Part shown: one piece after another, positions 1 to 7,917 of the stretch
How the letters are laid out: each line of letters opens with the position of its first letter
Position numbering within the stretch: the stretch's first letter is position 1
NCBI RefSeq assembly: GCF_900637205.1
Contig: NZ_LR134355.1
Span: 3,782,001-3,846,000, forward strand
Origin: Mycolicibacterium chitae
GTDB lineage: Bacteria; Actinomycetota; Actinomycetes; Mycobacteriales; Mycobacteriaceae
Direction: 5' to 3'
DNA length: 64,000 nucleotides
Program-made: the position numbers and the translations under genes
Notes under the pieces: model-generated
Told to the model about the DNA's origin: nothing
Seen by the model: only the letters and a program-made list of their open reading frames with translations
Databases searched by the model: none

Positions 1-1
1 G

Positions 2-205
2 ACCTGGGGCTGGGACCGCTACATCGCCGTCGAGGCCACCGACACCATCTCGGCCAAGGGAAAGGCCGCCGGCGCCGACTTGATCCTGACCTCGGGTGAG
101 ATCGCCAAAACCCTGGGCGACGTGGGAATCCCGGTCAAGGTCATCGAGAACTTCAGCTCCACCACCGAGGTCGACGCGGCACTGCGCGACTCCTACGACG
201 TCTAG
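2..205 (+). CDS. PTS ascorbate-type IIB component, C-terminal fragment
   Basis: Partial gene that enters from the left edge; the reading frame from base 2 to the TAG at 203-205 gives 67 residues. The fragment (DTISAKGKAAGADLILTSGE, later GIPVKVIENF) resembles the C-terminal half of small cytoplasmic IIB proteins of the SgaB/UlaB type, which pass phosphate from IIA to the incoming sugar. The phosphoacceptor cysteine lies outside the window. The IIC membrane subunit starts 8 bases downstream, so the two are almost certainly co-transcribed. Family placement rests mainly on this pairing. Confidence 0.75.
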   Translation, partial: TWGWDRYIAVEATDTISAKGKAAGADLILTSGEIAKTLGDVGIPVKVIENFSSTTEVDAALRDSYDV

Positions 206-213
206 GAGACCTG

Positions 214-1779
214 ATGGACTGGCTGGTCACCATTGCCGAATTCCTGGTCAACGAGATCCTGGCGGTCCCCGCCTATCTGATCGGCATCATCACCGCCGTC
301 GGCCTGATCGCGCTGCGCAAGAACGTCGGCCAGGTCATCGGCGGGGCACTCAAGGCCACCCTGGGCTTCCTATTGCTCAACGCCGGCGCCGTGCTGGTGA
401 CCGGGTCGCTGGAACCGCTGGGCGTCATGATCCAGGGTGCGACCGGCAGCCAGGGCGTGGTGCCGACCAACGAGGCCATCGTCGGGATCGCCCAGAACCA
501 GTTCGGCGCACAGGTCGCCTGGCTGATGATCCTCGGCTTCGGTTTCAGCCTGCTGCTGGCCCGGTTTACCCCGCTGCACTACGTGTTCCTCACCGGCCAC
601 CACATGCTGTTCATGGCCACGCTGTTGACCATCGTGCTGGCCACCGCCGGCTTCTCCACCACGGTGGTCGTCGTGGTCGGCGGCATCCTGCTCGGCGTCG
701 TGCTGGTCTCGCTGCCGGCGATCTCGCAGCCCTGGACCAAGCGCATCACCGGCGACAACAGCATCGCCATCGGCCACTTCGGCACGCTGGGCTACATCTC
801 CGCCGGCATCGCCGGACGCGTCGTCGGCGGCAAGAACAGCAAGTCCACCGAGGACCTCAAGCTGCCGGAATCGCTGCGCTTCCTGCGTGATTCGATGGTC
901 ACCACCGCGCTGTCGATGGTGCTGATCTACCTCGCGGTCTCGCTGCTCTACCTGAGCAGGGTCGGCCAGGACACCGCGTTTGCGGCCTTCGCCGACGACA
1001 CCGGCGCCGGGGCCGCCACCGGCGTGGGCAACTACCTGATGATGGGCGTCACCGAGGGGCTGGGCTTCGGCGTCGCCGTCGCGGTGATCCTGTTCGGCGT
1101 GCGCACCATCCTCGGCGAACTCGTGCCGGCGTTCCAGGGCATCGCCAAGCGGGTGGTGCCGGGCGCGGTTCCGGCCCTCGACGCGCCGATCGTGTTCCCC
1201 TACGCCCAGAACGCGGTGCTCGTCGGCTTCATCTCGAGCTTCATCGCCGGCCTGATCGGCCTGGGGGTGCTCGCGGCGTGGCTGGGCCCGGCGTTCGGCT
1301 GGGTGCTGGTGCTGCCCGGCCTGGTGCCGCACTTCTTCACCGGCGGCGCGGCCGGGGTCTACGGCAACGCCACCGGCGGTCGACGCGGCGCGGTCGCCGG
1401 CGGCTTCGTCAACGGCCTGCTGATCACCTTCCTGCCGGCAATCCTGGTGGGGGTGCTCGGCGCCCTGGGCGAGGAGAACACCACCTTCGGCGACACCGAC
1501 TTCGCTTGGTACGGAATCCTGATGGGCAACGCTGCCAAACTTGGCGAGGTCTGGGGCGTGGTGGTCATGCTGATGATCAGCGCCGTGCTGCTGGGACTGG
1601 CGATCCTGGTGCAGAAGCGCCTTGTGGACACCGGTTGGGACGCCTCGCCGGGACGCCCGGCGCCGACGGGGGCTGGACCCGACGGTGATGGTGAGCCAGC
1701 CGTTGCCAGCACCGGTCGCAGCTATCCGAAGATCGCACCCCCGGTCGGCGCGCCGCCGCCCCCGCCGCCGCTGCGGTAG
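214..1779 (+). CDS. ulaA: PTS ascorbate-type transporter subunit IIC
   Basis: 521-residue polytopic membrane protein of the UlaA/SgaT family, the sugar-translocating IIC subunit of ascorbate-type PTS systems. The N-terminus (NEILAVPAYLIGIITAVGLI) and the glycine-rich segment near residue 370 (HFFTGGAAGVYGNATGG) fit the family. The body has about ten or more hydrophobic segments. A cytoplasmic tail of about 60 residues rich in Pro, Gly and Ala (ending PPVGAPPPPPPLR) makes it longer than typical members of about 465 residues. The start follows the IIB stop by 8 bases with GGAG just upstream. The substrate is inferred from family only. Confidence 0.85.
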   Translation: MDWLVTIAEFLVNEILAVPAYLIGIITAVGLIALRKNVGQVIGGALKATLGFLLLNAGAVLVTGSLEPLGVMIQGATGSQGVVPTNEAIVGIAQNQFGAQVAWLMILGFGFSLLLARFTPLHYVFLTGHHMLFMATLLTIVLATAGFSTTVVVVVGGILLGVVLVSLPAISQPWTKRITGDNSIAIGHFGTLGYISAGIAGRVVGGKNSKSTEDLKLPESLRFLRDSMVTTALSMVLIYLAVSLLYLSRVGQDTAFAAFADDTGAGAATGVGNYLMMGVTEGLGFGVAVAVILFGVRTILGELVPAFQGIAKRVVPGAVPALDAPIVFPYAQNAVLVGFISSFIAGLIGLGVLAAWLGPAFGWVLVLPGLVPHFFTGGAAGVYGNATGGRRGAVAGGFVNGLLITFLPAILVGVLGALGEENTTFGDTDFAWYGILMGNAAKLGEVWGVVVMLMISAVLLGLAILVQKRLVDTGWDASPGRPAPTGAGPDGDGEPAVASTGRSYPKIAPPVGAPPPPPPLR

Positions 1780-1786
1780 CCCGCCG

Positions 1787-1813
1787 TGTCACACCTCGGC
1801 GGGCAGTCTCGTC
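1787..1813 (+). promoter_or_regulatory. ECF41-type promoter (TGTCACA-N16-CGTC)
   Basis: TGTCACA at 1787-1793 and CGTC at 1810-1813 are separated by 16 bases. This is the -35/-10 pair I recall as the published target of ECF41 sigma factors. It precedes the carboxymuconolactone-decarboxylase-like gene, and the ECF41 sigma gene lies immediately downstream on the other strand. Transcription would begin about 7-9 bases after the -10, at or next to the ATG at 1822, so the mRNA is probably leaderless. Confidence 0.8.
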
Positions 1814-1821
1814 CAAGGGGT

Positions 1822-2394
1822 ATGACACAAACACGTATCCCACCCGTGCCGCCGAACGAGGCGGGCCTGCTGACCCGGCTGATGTACCGCTACGCCCGGC
1901 GCCGCTTCGGCGAGGTGCCCGAACCGTTCGCGGTCGCCGCGCACCACCGGCGGCTGCTGATCGCCAACGCCGTGCACGAATCCCTGCTGCAGAGCGGATC
2001 CAAGACGCTGCCGGCCACCGTCCGCGAACTCGCGGTGTTCTGGACCGCCCGCACCATCGGCTGCTCGTGGTGCGTCGACTTCGGGTCCATGTTGCAACGC
2101 CTCGACGGCCTGGACGTCGACCGGTTGAAGTCGATCGACGACTACGCCACCTCGCCCCTGTTCAACGCCGACGAACGCGCCGCCATCGGCTACGCCGACG
2201 CCATGACCACCGACCCGCACACCGTCACCGACGAACAGGTCAGCGATCTGCGCCGCCGCTTCGGCGACGACGGGGTGATCGAGCTGACCTATCAGATCGG
2301 GGTGGAGAACATGCGCGCCCGGATGTACTCCGCACTCGGCATCACCGAGCAGGGCTTCAGTTCCGGAGACGCTTGCCGAGTGCCCTGGGCCTGA
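1822..2394 (+). CDS. carboxymuconolactone decarboxylase family protein (ECF41 partner)
   Basis: 190-residue protein of the AhpD/carboxymuconolactone decarboxylase-like superfamily. The motif TIGCSWCVDF carries the Cys-x2-Cys pair with the usual following acidic residue, suggesting thiol redox or peroxide-linked chemistry; no substrate can be named. I chose ATG 1822 over an upstream in-frame GTG (1786) because the ECF41 promoter places the transcript start at about 1820-1822, and the GTG would overlap the -35 element. The gene faces the sigma factor gene; the stop codons are one base apart. COE-type genes of this kind are the classic genomic partners of ECF41 sigma factors. Confidence 0.88.
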   Translation: MTQTRIPPVPPNEAGLLTRLMYRYARRRFGEVPEPFAVAAHHRRLLIANAVHESLLQSGSKTLPATVRELAVFWTARTIGCSWCVDFGSMLQRLDGLDVDRLKSIDDYATSPLFNADERAAIGYADAMTTDPHTVTDEQVSDLRRRFGDDGVIELTYQIGVENMRARMYSALGITEQGFSSGDACRVPWA

Positions 2395-2395
2395 C

Positions 2396-3307
2396 TCAGC
2401 GGCCGCCCAGCGGCGACCCGGTGAACTTGTCCGGGTTGGCGATATCCCATACCGCCCACACCTTTCCGTCCTTGACCGTCATCGCCGCGATCCGCGGCAT
2501 CATCTCGGCAAAACCCGATTCGACGGGCTGGCCGGCAGTGAAAGAGCCCAACTCGCCGTTGATCAGCGCCAGTCGTTGCGACGTGACGAATCCCGGCCCA
2601 TAGCGCTGGGCCAGCCCGAGCAGGAACCGGGCCACCTTGTCGGGCCCGATGATGACCTGGGCGGCGGTCGGTGCCCGCCGGTTGGCATCCCCGGTGAAGC
2701 GCACCTCGGGATGCAGCAGCGCCACCACGGCGGCCAGGTCGCCGGCCGCGATCGCGGCCATCAGCTGCCCGACGACCTCGTCATGCTGCGAGTCGGACGG
2801 CGGGGCGGGTGCCTGCGCCACCGCGCGCCGGGCCCGCGAACCCAGCTGACGCGCGGCGGCCGCGCTGGTCCCCAGCACCTCGGCGACCTCCGGGAAGGAC
2901 ATCCCGAACCCGTCGTGCAGCACGAAGGCAACCCGTTGATCTGGCGAAAGACGTTCCAGCACAACCATTGCCGCGTACCGCGCACCCTCGGCGGCGACGA
3001 CGGCGGCCAGCGGGTCATCGGCGCCGTGCTCCACCACGACGGGCTCGGGCAGCCAACTGCCGACGTAGTTCTCCCGGCGGTGCGCGGCCGACCGCAGCCA
3101 GTCCAGGCTCAGCCGGCTCACCACGGTCGTCAACCATGCGCGCAGGTCGGCGATCTCGCGGCGCCGCTCCCCCAGTCCGGCCCACCGCAGCCACGCGTCC
3201 TGCACCATGTCCTCGGCATCGGCGACCGTGCCGGTCAGCCGGTAGGCCACGGCAAGAAGGTGGGGCCGCACCGCCTCGAATTCGACGGCTCCCGCGCTCG
3301 AGGTCAC
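2396..3307 (-). CDS. sigJ: ECF41-family RNA polymerase sigma factor (SigJ-like)
   Basis: 303-residue extracytoplasmic-function sigma factor. Sigma region 2 (AYRLTGTVADAEDMVQDAWLR) lies near residues 20-45 and region 4 (LSPDQRVAFVLHDGFGMSFP) near 119-140. A SnoaL/NTF2-like C-terminal domain of about 130 residues follows. The ECF41 hallmarks WLPEP (near residue 85) and NPDKF (close to the C-terminus) are both present; this extension controls activity in place of an anti-sigma factor. It starts with GTG. Position before an Rv3329-type aminotransferase and dacB1 matches M. tuberculosis sigJ. The converging neighbour carries the cognate promoter. Confidence 0.92.
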   Translation of the reverse strand: MTSSAGAVEFEAVRPHLLAVAYRLTGTVADAEDMVQDAWLRWAGLGERRREIADLRAWLTTVVSRLSLDWLRSAAHRRENYVGSWLPEPVVVEHGADDPLAAVVAAEGARYAAMVVLERLSPDQRVAFVLHDGFGMSFPEVAEVLGTSAAAARQLGSRARRAVAQAPAPPSDSQHDEVVGQLMAAIAAGDLAAVVALLHPEVRFTGDANRRAPTAAQVIIGPDKVARFLLGLAQRYGPGFVTSQRLALINGELGSFTAGQPVESGFAEMMPRIAAMTVKDGKVWAVWDIANPDKFTGSPLGGR

Positions 3308-3370
3308 CCGTCCAGCCTATTCCGTCGTTGCACCGACGCCGCGCCCTCGGCGACCGTACTATCCCTGAGC

Positions 3371-4879
3371 ATGGCAATTGCGGAGCCACCCGCACGTCCC
3401 CGCTCGGACAAAGGCCTGCAAGCCGACGCGCTGGGCCTGGTGGGCAACATCGTCATCGGACTGGCGGCCACCGCGCCGGCCTACAGCCTGGCGGCGACGC
3501 TGGGCTACATCGTGTTGGCGGTCGGTGAGAAGGCGCCGTCGATGTTCGTGCTCGCCTTCATCCCGATGCTGATGGTGGCGTTCGCCTACCGCGAACTGGC
3601 GCGCGACACCCCGGACTGCGGGACCACGTTCACGTGGGGCACCAAGGCTTTCGGGCCGTGGATCGGCTGGATCGGCGGCTGGGGTCTGGCCGTCTCGGCG
3701 ATCATCGTGCTGGCCAACGTCGCCGAGATCGCGGCGATCTATCTGTTCCGGTTCGTCGGGCTGGATTCGCTGGCCGAGTCGCTGACCGCCAAGGTGTTGC
3801 TCGGCTCGTTCTTCATCATCGCGATGACGGTGGTCAGCGCGCGCGGCATCGTGCTGTCGGAGCGGATCCAGAGCGTCCTGATGGTGATCCAGTTCGTGAT
3901 CCTGATCGGCGTCAGCGTGATCGCCCTGGTGCGGGTGTTCGCCGGCACCGCCGGCGAACAGGCGGTGCTGCCGTCGTGGAGTTGGCTGTGGCCCTCGGGA
4001 CTGGACGCCAGTTCCATTGCGGCGGCGGTGATCCTCTGCATCTTCATCTACTGGGGCTGGGACGCCTGCCTGGCCGTCGGCGAGGAGACCAAGGACTCGG
4101 AGAACACCCCGGGCCGCGCGGCGATCATCACGACGCTGATCCTGGTGGCCACCTATGTGCTGGTGGCCTACGCGATCCAGTCGTTCGCCGGGTTCGGCGA
4201 CACCGGGATCGGGTTGAACAACGAGGAGAACGTCGACGACGTGCTGACCGTGCTCGGCGGGCCGGTGGCCGGCGGGGTCGCCGCGGCGCTGCTGCTGTTG
4301 ACGGTGTCGGTCTCGGCGCTGTCCTCGACGCAGACCACCATCTTGCCGACGGCGCGCGGCACCCTGTCCATGGCGGTCTACGAGGCCATCCCGAAGCGTT
4401 TCGCCTTCGTCCACCCGCGCTACATGACACCGACGTTCGGCACCATCGTGATGGGCATCTCCGCGCTCGGCTTCTTCTTCCTGCTGAGCTTCATCAGCCA
4501 GAACGCGTTGGCCGACTCGATCGCCTCGCTGGGTCTGGCGGTGGCGTTCTACTACATGATCACCGCGTTCGCCTGCGTCTGGTACTTCCGACGCACGCTG
4601 TTGGCCTCGACGCGAAACCTGTTCATGCGCGGCATCCTCCCGTTCCTCGGCGGGCTCGCGATGGTGTGGGCGTTCTTCCAGAGCGCGTACGACATGATCG
4701 ACCCCGACTACGGCTACACCGCTTTCGGGTCCATCGGCGGCGTGTTCGTGTTCGGCGTCGGGATGCTGGTGCTCGGCATCCCGCTGATGCTGCTGTGCTT
4801 CGCCTTCGGCACCAAGCGGTTCTTCCGCGGCGAGACGCTGACGCCCGAGACCACGGTGAAGGTGCCCGACATCTACTGA
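3371..4879 (+). CDS. APC-family amino acid/amine permease
   Basis: 502-residue integral membrane protein of the amino acid-polyamine-organocation superfamily with about 12 hydrophobic segments. N-terminal ADALGLVGNIVIGLAATAPA and the later CGTTFTWGTKAFGPW are characteristic of the group. ATG 3371 is chosen because the reading frame upstream overlaps the sigma gene and has no permease-like residues. A universal stress protein gene follows after 17 bases. Aldehyde dehydrogenase, AsnC-type regulator and aminotransferase genes nearby suggest an amine or amino acid that is taken up and degraded; the substrate is inferred. A paralogue with the same USP partner lies at 43830-45371. Confidence 0.88.
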   Translation: MAIAEPPARPRSDKGLQADALGLVGNIVIGLAATAPAYSLAATLGYIVLAVGEKAPSMFVLAFIPMLMVAFAYRELARDTPDCGTTFTWGTKAFGPWIGWIGGWGLAVSAIIVLANVAEIAAIYLFRFVGLDSLAESLTAKVLLGSFFIIAMTVVSARGIVLSERIQSVLMVIQFVILIGVSVIALVRVFAGTAGEQAVLPSWSWLWPSGLDASSIAAAVILCIFIYWGWDACLAVGEETKDSENTPGRAAIITTLILVATYVLVAYAIQSFAGFGDTGIGLNNEENVDDVLTVLGGPVAGGVAAALLLLTVSVSALSSTQTTILPTARGTLSMAVYEAIPKRFAFVHPRYMTPTFGTIVMGISALGFFFLLSFISQNALADSIASLGLAVAFYYMITAFACVWYFRRTLLASTRNLFMRGILPFLGGLAMVWAFFQSAYDMIDPDYGYTAFGSIGGVFVFGVGMLVLGIPLMLLCFAFGTKRFFRGETLTPETTVKVPDIY

Positions 4880-4896
4880 GAGCGCGGAGGCGTGCA

Positions 4897-5754
4897 ATGC
4901 ATTTGACCGTTGGTTACCTGGCCACCCCGACCGGCGACGACGGCGTTGCGCTGGCCGTGGCGCTGGCACGGACGTTCGGCGCCGAGGTGGACGTGGTGCT
5001 GGTGATCCGCCACGAACTGCCCGACGGCAGCCCGGGCCGCGCCCAGTACCAGGAGCTGCTACTCGAGCGCGGGAACCGCTGGATCGCCGGCGCGGTGGCC
5101 GCCTTCGAGGCCGCCGGGATCGCCGCCACCCCCAACGTGCTCGTCGGCGAATCCTTCGCCGAGTCGCTGCTGAGTTTCGCCGAGGAGCACAACTCGGATC
5201 TCATCGTCGTCGGCGGCGCCCGCGACGGCTTCTTCGGCGGACACGTCATCGGCCCGGTTTCCAGTGCGCTGCTGCACAGTTCGACCATCCCGGTCGCCCT
5301 GGCCCCGCGCGGCTACGCCGAGGATCCCCCGCCGTCGCTGGCCGCGGTCACCGCGGCGGTGCCCACCAAACCTGGCGACGACAACCCGTTGCCGTTCGCG
5401 ATCAAGCTGGCCGGGGTCGCCGGCCTGCCAATCCGGATGGTCTCGCTGGTCTCGGCGGAGAACCTCGCCGAGGCCGAGAACATCGCCGAGTTGCGCGCGT
5501 TGCAGATCACCGCTGCCGAGGAGAACCTGGATGTGGCGGCCCGCGCGCTGCCCACCGCCCCCGATATCGAATCCCTGGTGGCCGAGGGCATGACGCTGGA
5601 ATCGGCCCTGAAGAAGCTGACCTGGAGTCAGGCCGACGTGTTGGTGGTGGGCTCGAGCCGCTTCGCCGCGCCGCGGCGGATCTTCCTGGGCTCCACGGCC
5701 GCGCGCATCCTGGCCGGGACCGACGCCCCGGTGATCGTCATCCCGCGCGACTGA
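4897..5754 (+). CDS. tandem-domain universal stress protein
   Basis: 285-residue protein with two UspA-like domains, each ending in an ATP-binding-type glycine pattern: GGARDGFFGGHVIGPVSS near residue 107 and GSSRFAAPRRIFLGSTAA near residue 250. ATG 4897 is preceded by GCGGAGG at suitable spacing. It lies 17 bases behind the permease and is probably co-transcribed, so a regulatory role in transport or in energy limitation is plausible. The second-domain signature is nearly identical to that of the USP paired with the other permease at 45368-46255, pointing to duplication of the whole pair. Confidence 0.88.
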   Translation: MHLTVGYLATPTGDDGVALAVALARTFGAEVDVVLVIRHELPDGSPGRAQYQELLLERGNRWIAGAVAAFEAAGIAATPNVLVGESFAESLLSFAEEHNSDLIVVGGARDGFFGGHVIGPVSSALLHSSTIPVALAPRGYAEDPPPSLAAVTAAVPTKPGDDNPLPFAIKLAGVAGLPIRMVSLVSAENLAEAENIAELRALQITAAEENLDVAARALPTAPDIESLVAEGMTLESALKKLTWSQADVLVVGSSRFAAPRRIFLGSTAARILAGTDAPVIVIPRD

Positions 5755-5774
5755 GATTCCCCGCGCGGCCGCCG

Positions 5775-7277
5775 TCAGCGCTTGGTGAAAATCGTGCGGT
5801 GCCAGTCCTTCTCGACCACGCCGGTGATGTCGCTCATCACGTGCTTGATGGTCAGGTACTCCTCGAAGGAGTAGTCACTCATGTCCTTGCCGAACCCGGA
5901 GGCCCCGACGCCGCCGTGCGGCATCTCGCTGATGATCGGGATGTGGTCGTTGATCCACACGCAACCGGCATTGATCTCGCGCGAGGCGCGCTGCGCGCGG
6001 TAGACATCGCGCGTCCAGGCCGAGGCCGCCAACCCGTACTGGGTGTCGTTGGCCTGCCGCAGCGCGTCGTCATCGTCGGTGAACGCCCGCACCGTCAGCA
6101 CAGGTCCGAAGATCTCCTCGCGGTAGACCTCGGAGGTCTCGGCGACGTCGGCGATCAGCGTCGGCGCGTAGAACGCGCCCGGCCCCTCGGGGGCGCGGCC
6201 GCCGGTGACGACGCGACCACCCTGATCCGGGGCCCGCGACACCATGCCGGCGACCTTGTCGCGGTGCGCGGCCGAAATCAGCGGGCCCAGGTCGGTGTCG
6301 GGGTCGTGCGGATCACCGATGACCACCTTGCCCATCACCTCGGCCACCCCGGCCACGAAGTCGTCGTAGAGCTCGCGGGCGACGATCGCGCGGGTGGCGG
6401 CCGTGCAGTCCTGGCCGGTGTTGATCAACGAGCCGGCCACCGCGCCCTGCACCGCGGCGTCGAGGTCGGCATCGGAGAAGACGACGAACGGCGCCTTGCC
6501 GCCGAGTTCGAGTTGCGTGCGATGGCCGTGCACCGCCGCGGCCGCCATCACCCGGCGACCGACCGCCGTCGAGCCGGTGAACGTGACGACGTCGACGTCG
6601 GGATGGCCGGCCAGGGCCGCGCCCACATCGGCGCCGGCCCCGGTGATCACGTTCAGCGCACCGTCGGGCAGGCCCGCCTCCTTGGCCAGGCGCGCCAGGG
6701 TCAGGGTCGTCAGCGGGGTGATCTCGGCGGGCTTGATGACCACCGTGCAACCGGCCGCCAGTGCGGGAATCACCTTCCACACCGCCATCTGCAGCGGGTA
6801 GTTCCACGGCGTGATGGTGGCGACCACACCGACCGCCTCGCGCCGGATGCTCGACGTGTGATCCGCGGAGTACTCGGCCGAGGCCTTGCCCTCCAAACGC
6901 CTTGCCGCTCCGGCGAAGAAGGCGACATTGTCGATGCTGCCCGGCAGGTCGAATTCGGTGGCCAACCGCACCGGCTTGCCGGTCTGGCTGACCTCCTCGG
7001 CGATGAAGACCTCGGCGTTGGCCTCCATCAATTCGGCGAGTTTGGCCAGTACGGCCGAGCGCTCGACGGGGGCCGCCGTGGCCCACCCGCGCAACGCGGC
7101 GCGGGCCGCGCCGACGGCGGTGTCCACGTCGGCCGGCGTGGCCAGCGCCAGTTCGGCGACGACACCGCCGGTGGCCGGGTTGACCAGTTGGTGCGTCGGC
7201 CCGGTGGTCTGGGCCACCGCGCCGTTGATCCAGCTGCCGGCCACGGTGGAGGTCTTGTCGGAGGCGGTCGCAGTCAT
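5775..7277 (-). CDS. aldehyde dehydrogenase, gamma-aminobutyraldehyde dehydrogenase-like
   Basis: 500-residue NAD(P)-dependent aldehyde dehydrogenase. It has the Rossmann segment TPWNYPLQMAVWK, the general-base region QLELGGKAP and the catalytic-Cys motif NTGQDCTAATR. Overall sequence resembles enzymes oxidising aminoaldehydes such as 4-aminobutanal (PatD/Prr type), fitting polyamine or diamine breakdown together with the class III aminotransferase at 7914. ATG 7277 is preferred over upstream in-frame codons because MTATASDKTSTVAGSWINGA is a normal start for the family. It is divergent from the AsnC-type regulator, which probably controls it. The exact aldehyde is uncertain. Confidence 0.87.
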   Translation of the reverse strand: MTATASDKTSTVAGSWINGAVAQTTGPTHQLVNPATGGVVAELALATPADVDTAVGAARAALRGWATAAPVERSAVLAKLAELMEANAEVFIAEEVSQTGKPVRLATEFDLPGSIDNVAFFAGAARRLEGKASAEYSADHTSSIRREAVGVVATITPWNYPLQMAVWKVIPALAAGCTVVIKPAEITPLTTLTLARLAKEAGLPDGALNVITGAGADVGAALAGHPDVDVVTFTGSTAVGRRVMAAAAVHGHRTQLELGGKAPFVVFSDADLDAAVQGAVAGSLINTGQDCTAATRAIVARELYDDFVAGVAEVMGKVVIGDPHDPDTDLGPLISAAHRDKVAGMVSRAPDQGGRVVTGGRAPEGPGAFYAPTLIADVAETSEVYREEIFGPVLTVRAFTDDDDALRQANDTQYGLAASAWTRDVYRAQRASREINAGCVWINDHIPIISEMPHGGVGASGFGKDMSDYSFEEYLTIKHVMSDITGVVEKDWHRTIFTKR

Positions 7278-7410
7278 GCCGCCACCGTAGTCGACGGGGG
7301 CGCCGCCTTCCACAGCTAGCGCTACGTATTCATTTGGACGCGGCACCGCCAACTTCGGATATTGACCGAATTGGTTGCCCCGGACAACTGATTCCGTGCA
7401 CAATCAGCAG
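7278..7410. promoter_or_regulatory. divergent promoter region between aldehyde dehydrogenase and AsnC-type regulator
   Basis: 133 bases separate the two divergent start codons. The A/T-richer stretch around 7320-7410 contains ACCGAATTGGT and other short imperfect dyads, the sort of loosely conserved site that Lrp/AsnC proteins bind. No exact operator can be defined by eye. Confidence 0.4.
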
Positions 7411-7917
7411 ATGTCCGATACGTCGCCTCCGCAGCCGGGATCCGCGCGCATCGCCGGCCCGGGGCCCGCGATGCAGCTCGACGACCTCTCCAAGGCCATC
7501 ATCGAGAAGTTGCAGGAGGACGGCCGTCGCTCCTATGCCGGGATCGGCAAGGCCGTCGGCCTGTCCGAGGCGGCCGTCCGGCAGCGCGTGCAACGGCTCA
7601 CCGATGCGGGCGTCATGCAGATCGTGGCCGTCACCGACCCGATGCAACTGGGCTTCGCGCGGCAGGCCATGATCGGCATCCGCTGCACCGGCGACACCCG
7701 CAAGGTCGCCGAGGAACTGGCGGTCATCGATGAGGTCGACTACGTGGTGCTCACCGCGGGTTCGTTCGACGCCATCGCCGAGGTGGTCTGCGAGGACGAC
7801 GACGGATTGCTCGAACTGCTGAACACCAAGATCCGGGCGGTGCCGGGAGTCATCGGGACCGAAACCTTGGTCTACCTGAAACTCGTGAAACAGCAATACA
7901 ATTGGGGCACTCGATGA
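7411..7917 (+). CDS. Lrp/AsnC family transcriptional regulator
   Basis: 168-residue regulator. An N-terminal winged helix-turn-helix (LDDLSKAIIEKLQEDGRRSY, then KAVGLSEAAVRQRVQRL) is followed by a C-terminal RAM/AsnC effector domain (VDYVVLTAGSFDAIAEVVCE). ATG 7411 gives a normal N-terminus; an in-frame TTG at 7375 is less likely. Its stop overlaps the aminotransferase start (ATGA), so both are one transcript, and it is divergent from the aldehyde dehydrogenase. It is therefore the likely local regulator, sensing an amino acid or amine of the pathway. Confidence 0.92.
   Translation: MSDTSPPQPGSARIAGPGPAMQLDDLSKAIIEKLQEDGRRSYAGIGKAVGLSEAAVRQRVQRLTDAGVMQIVAVTDPMQLGFARQAMIGIRCTGDTRKVAEELAVIDEVDYVVLTAGSFDAIAEVVCEDDDGLLELLNTKIRAVPGVIGTETLVYLKLVKQQYNWGTR

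Noticed and set aside
3359..4969. Long minus-strand open frame of about 536 codons opposite the permease
   Set aside because: Arg/His/Asp/Gln-rich composition typical of antisense frames in high-GC genes; no domain, and the plus-strand permease is clear.
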